A DNA stretch of 64,000 nucleotides from Gloeocapsopsis sp. IPPAS B-1203. Its GTDB lineage: Bacteria > Cyanobacteriota > Cyanobacteriia > Cyanobacteriales > Chroococcidiopsidaceae. The stretch is from assembly GCF_002749975.1 (NCBI RefSeq), contig NZ_PEIG01000014.1, positions 97,249 through 161,248 on the forward strand, read 5' to 3'. Each line of letters opens with the position of its first letter. The stretch's first letter is position 1. The notes below the pieces were generated by a model. The model did no database searches. It worked only from the letters and a program-made list of their open reading frames with translations, and had not been told where the DNA came from. The position numbers and the translations under genes are program-made. Shown one piece after another: positions 63,898-64,000 of this stretch.

Positions 63898-64000
63898 TTA
63901 TGCCAATCTATGCAGAAGTATACGTAGAGACGTAGAGTAGATGAAAGCTTCGGATGTCTCCGGTAAACACTCATAATCCTTGCTGAGTCGCCGATATCGT
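63898..64000 (-). mobile_element. IS5-type transposase, 3' end, runs off window
   Basis: On the minus strand the last 33 codons read RYRRLSKDYECLPETSEAFI, then YSTSLRILLHRLA and stop at complement 63898-63900. The RYRRLSKDYE...P...SEA.I pattern is the C-terminal signature of IS5-family transposases, the Glu being part of the DDE site. The 5' part lies beyond base 64000. The bases just left (63876-63891, AGGATGTTTGAGAAGT) may be the terminal inverted repeat, with TTAG at 63872-63875 as possible target duplication. Confidence 0.75.

Overview
The window is chromosomal DNA from a cyanobacterium. Evidence is the very frequent HIP1 octamer GCGATCGC, heptanucleotide tandem repeats in spacers, and cyanobacteria-type families: an SLH/OprB iron porin, a vMAP/AAA_35 ATPase, a Wzc-type chain-length kinase and an Anabaena-type sensory rhodopsin. 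A Chroococcidiopsis-, Gloeocapsa- or Nostoc-like host is plausible; the genus cannot be fixed from what I can see. No tRNA, rRNA or CRISPR array was recognised.

Layout. 0-1.9 kb: two conserved hypothetical genes, divergently arranged. 2-21.3 kb: an exopolysaccharide cluster, mostly on the minus strand. It holds a chain-length/BY-kinase protein, an EpsN/PglE-like aminotransferase, an EpsL/PglC-like phosphoglycosyl transferase, two FemAB-type acyltransferases, a methyltransferase, four GT4 glycosyltransferases, an O-antigen polymerase/ligase, a MurJ-like flippase, a DUF4874/DUF4832 protein and a CapD/EpsC-like nucleotide-sugar dehydratase fused to an EAL domain. Together they can build a lipid-linked oligosaccharide from a 4-amino sugar, flip it, polymerise it and export it. 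22-32 kb: redox and iron functions (ferric-reductase-like flavocytochrome, iron porin, two PQQ-type sugar dehydrogenases), an APC permease and a small decayed zone with two gene remnants and dispersed repeats. 32-48 kb: mixed envelope and transport genes (three AI-2E-family proteins, a multi-domain c-type cytochrome, a glycogen-debranching-type glucosidase, a flavin oxidoreductase, a CAP lipoprotein, the sensory rhodopsin, an amidase, YihY/BrkB, and a CPA2 antiporter with USP tail). 48-57 kb: a P2-type cation ATPase and the parts of an HlyD/FtsX/ATPase exporter split over both strands around a 4-TM protein and a DUF355 protein. 57-61 kb: SDR, Eis-like acetyltransferase, DUF4332 and vMAP-AAA genes. 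61.7-64 kb: an RTX-repeat protein with large internal duplications, then the 3' end of an IS5-type transposase cut by the window edge.

The two most interesting items are the dehydratase-EAL fusion, whose EAL part lacks two catalytic acidic residues and so looks like a c-di-GMP sensor built into a polysaccharide enzyme, and the Anabaena-sensory-rhodopsin orthologue that lies without its usual transducer gene. Everything here is read by eye; domain names rest on recognised motifs and family resemblance, not on searches.
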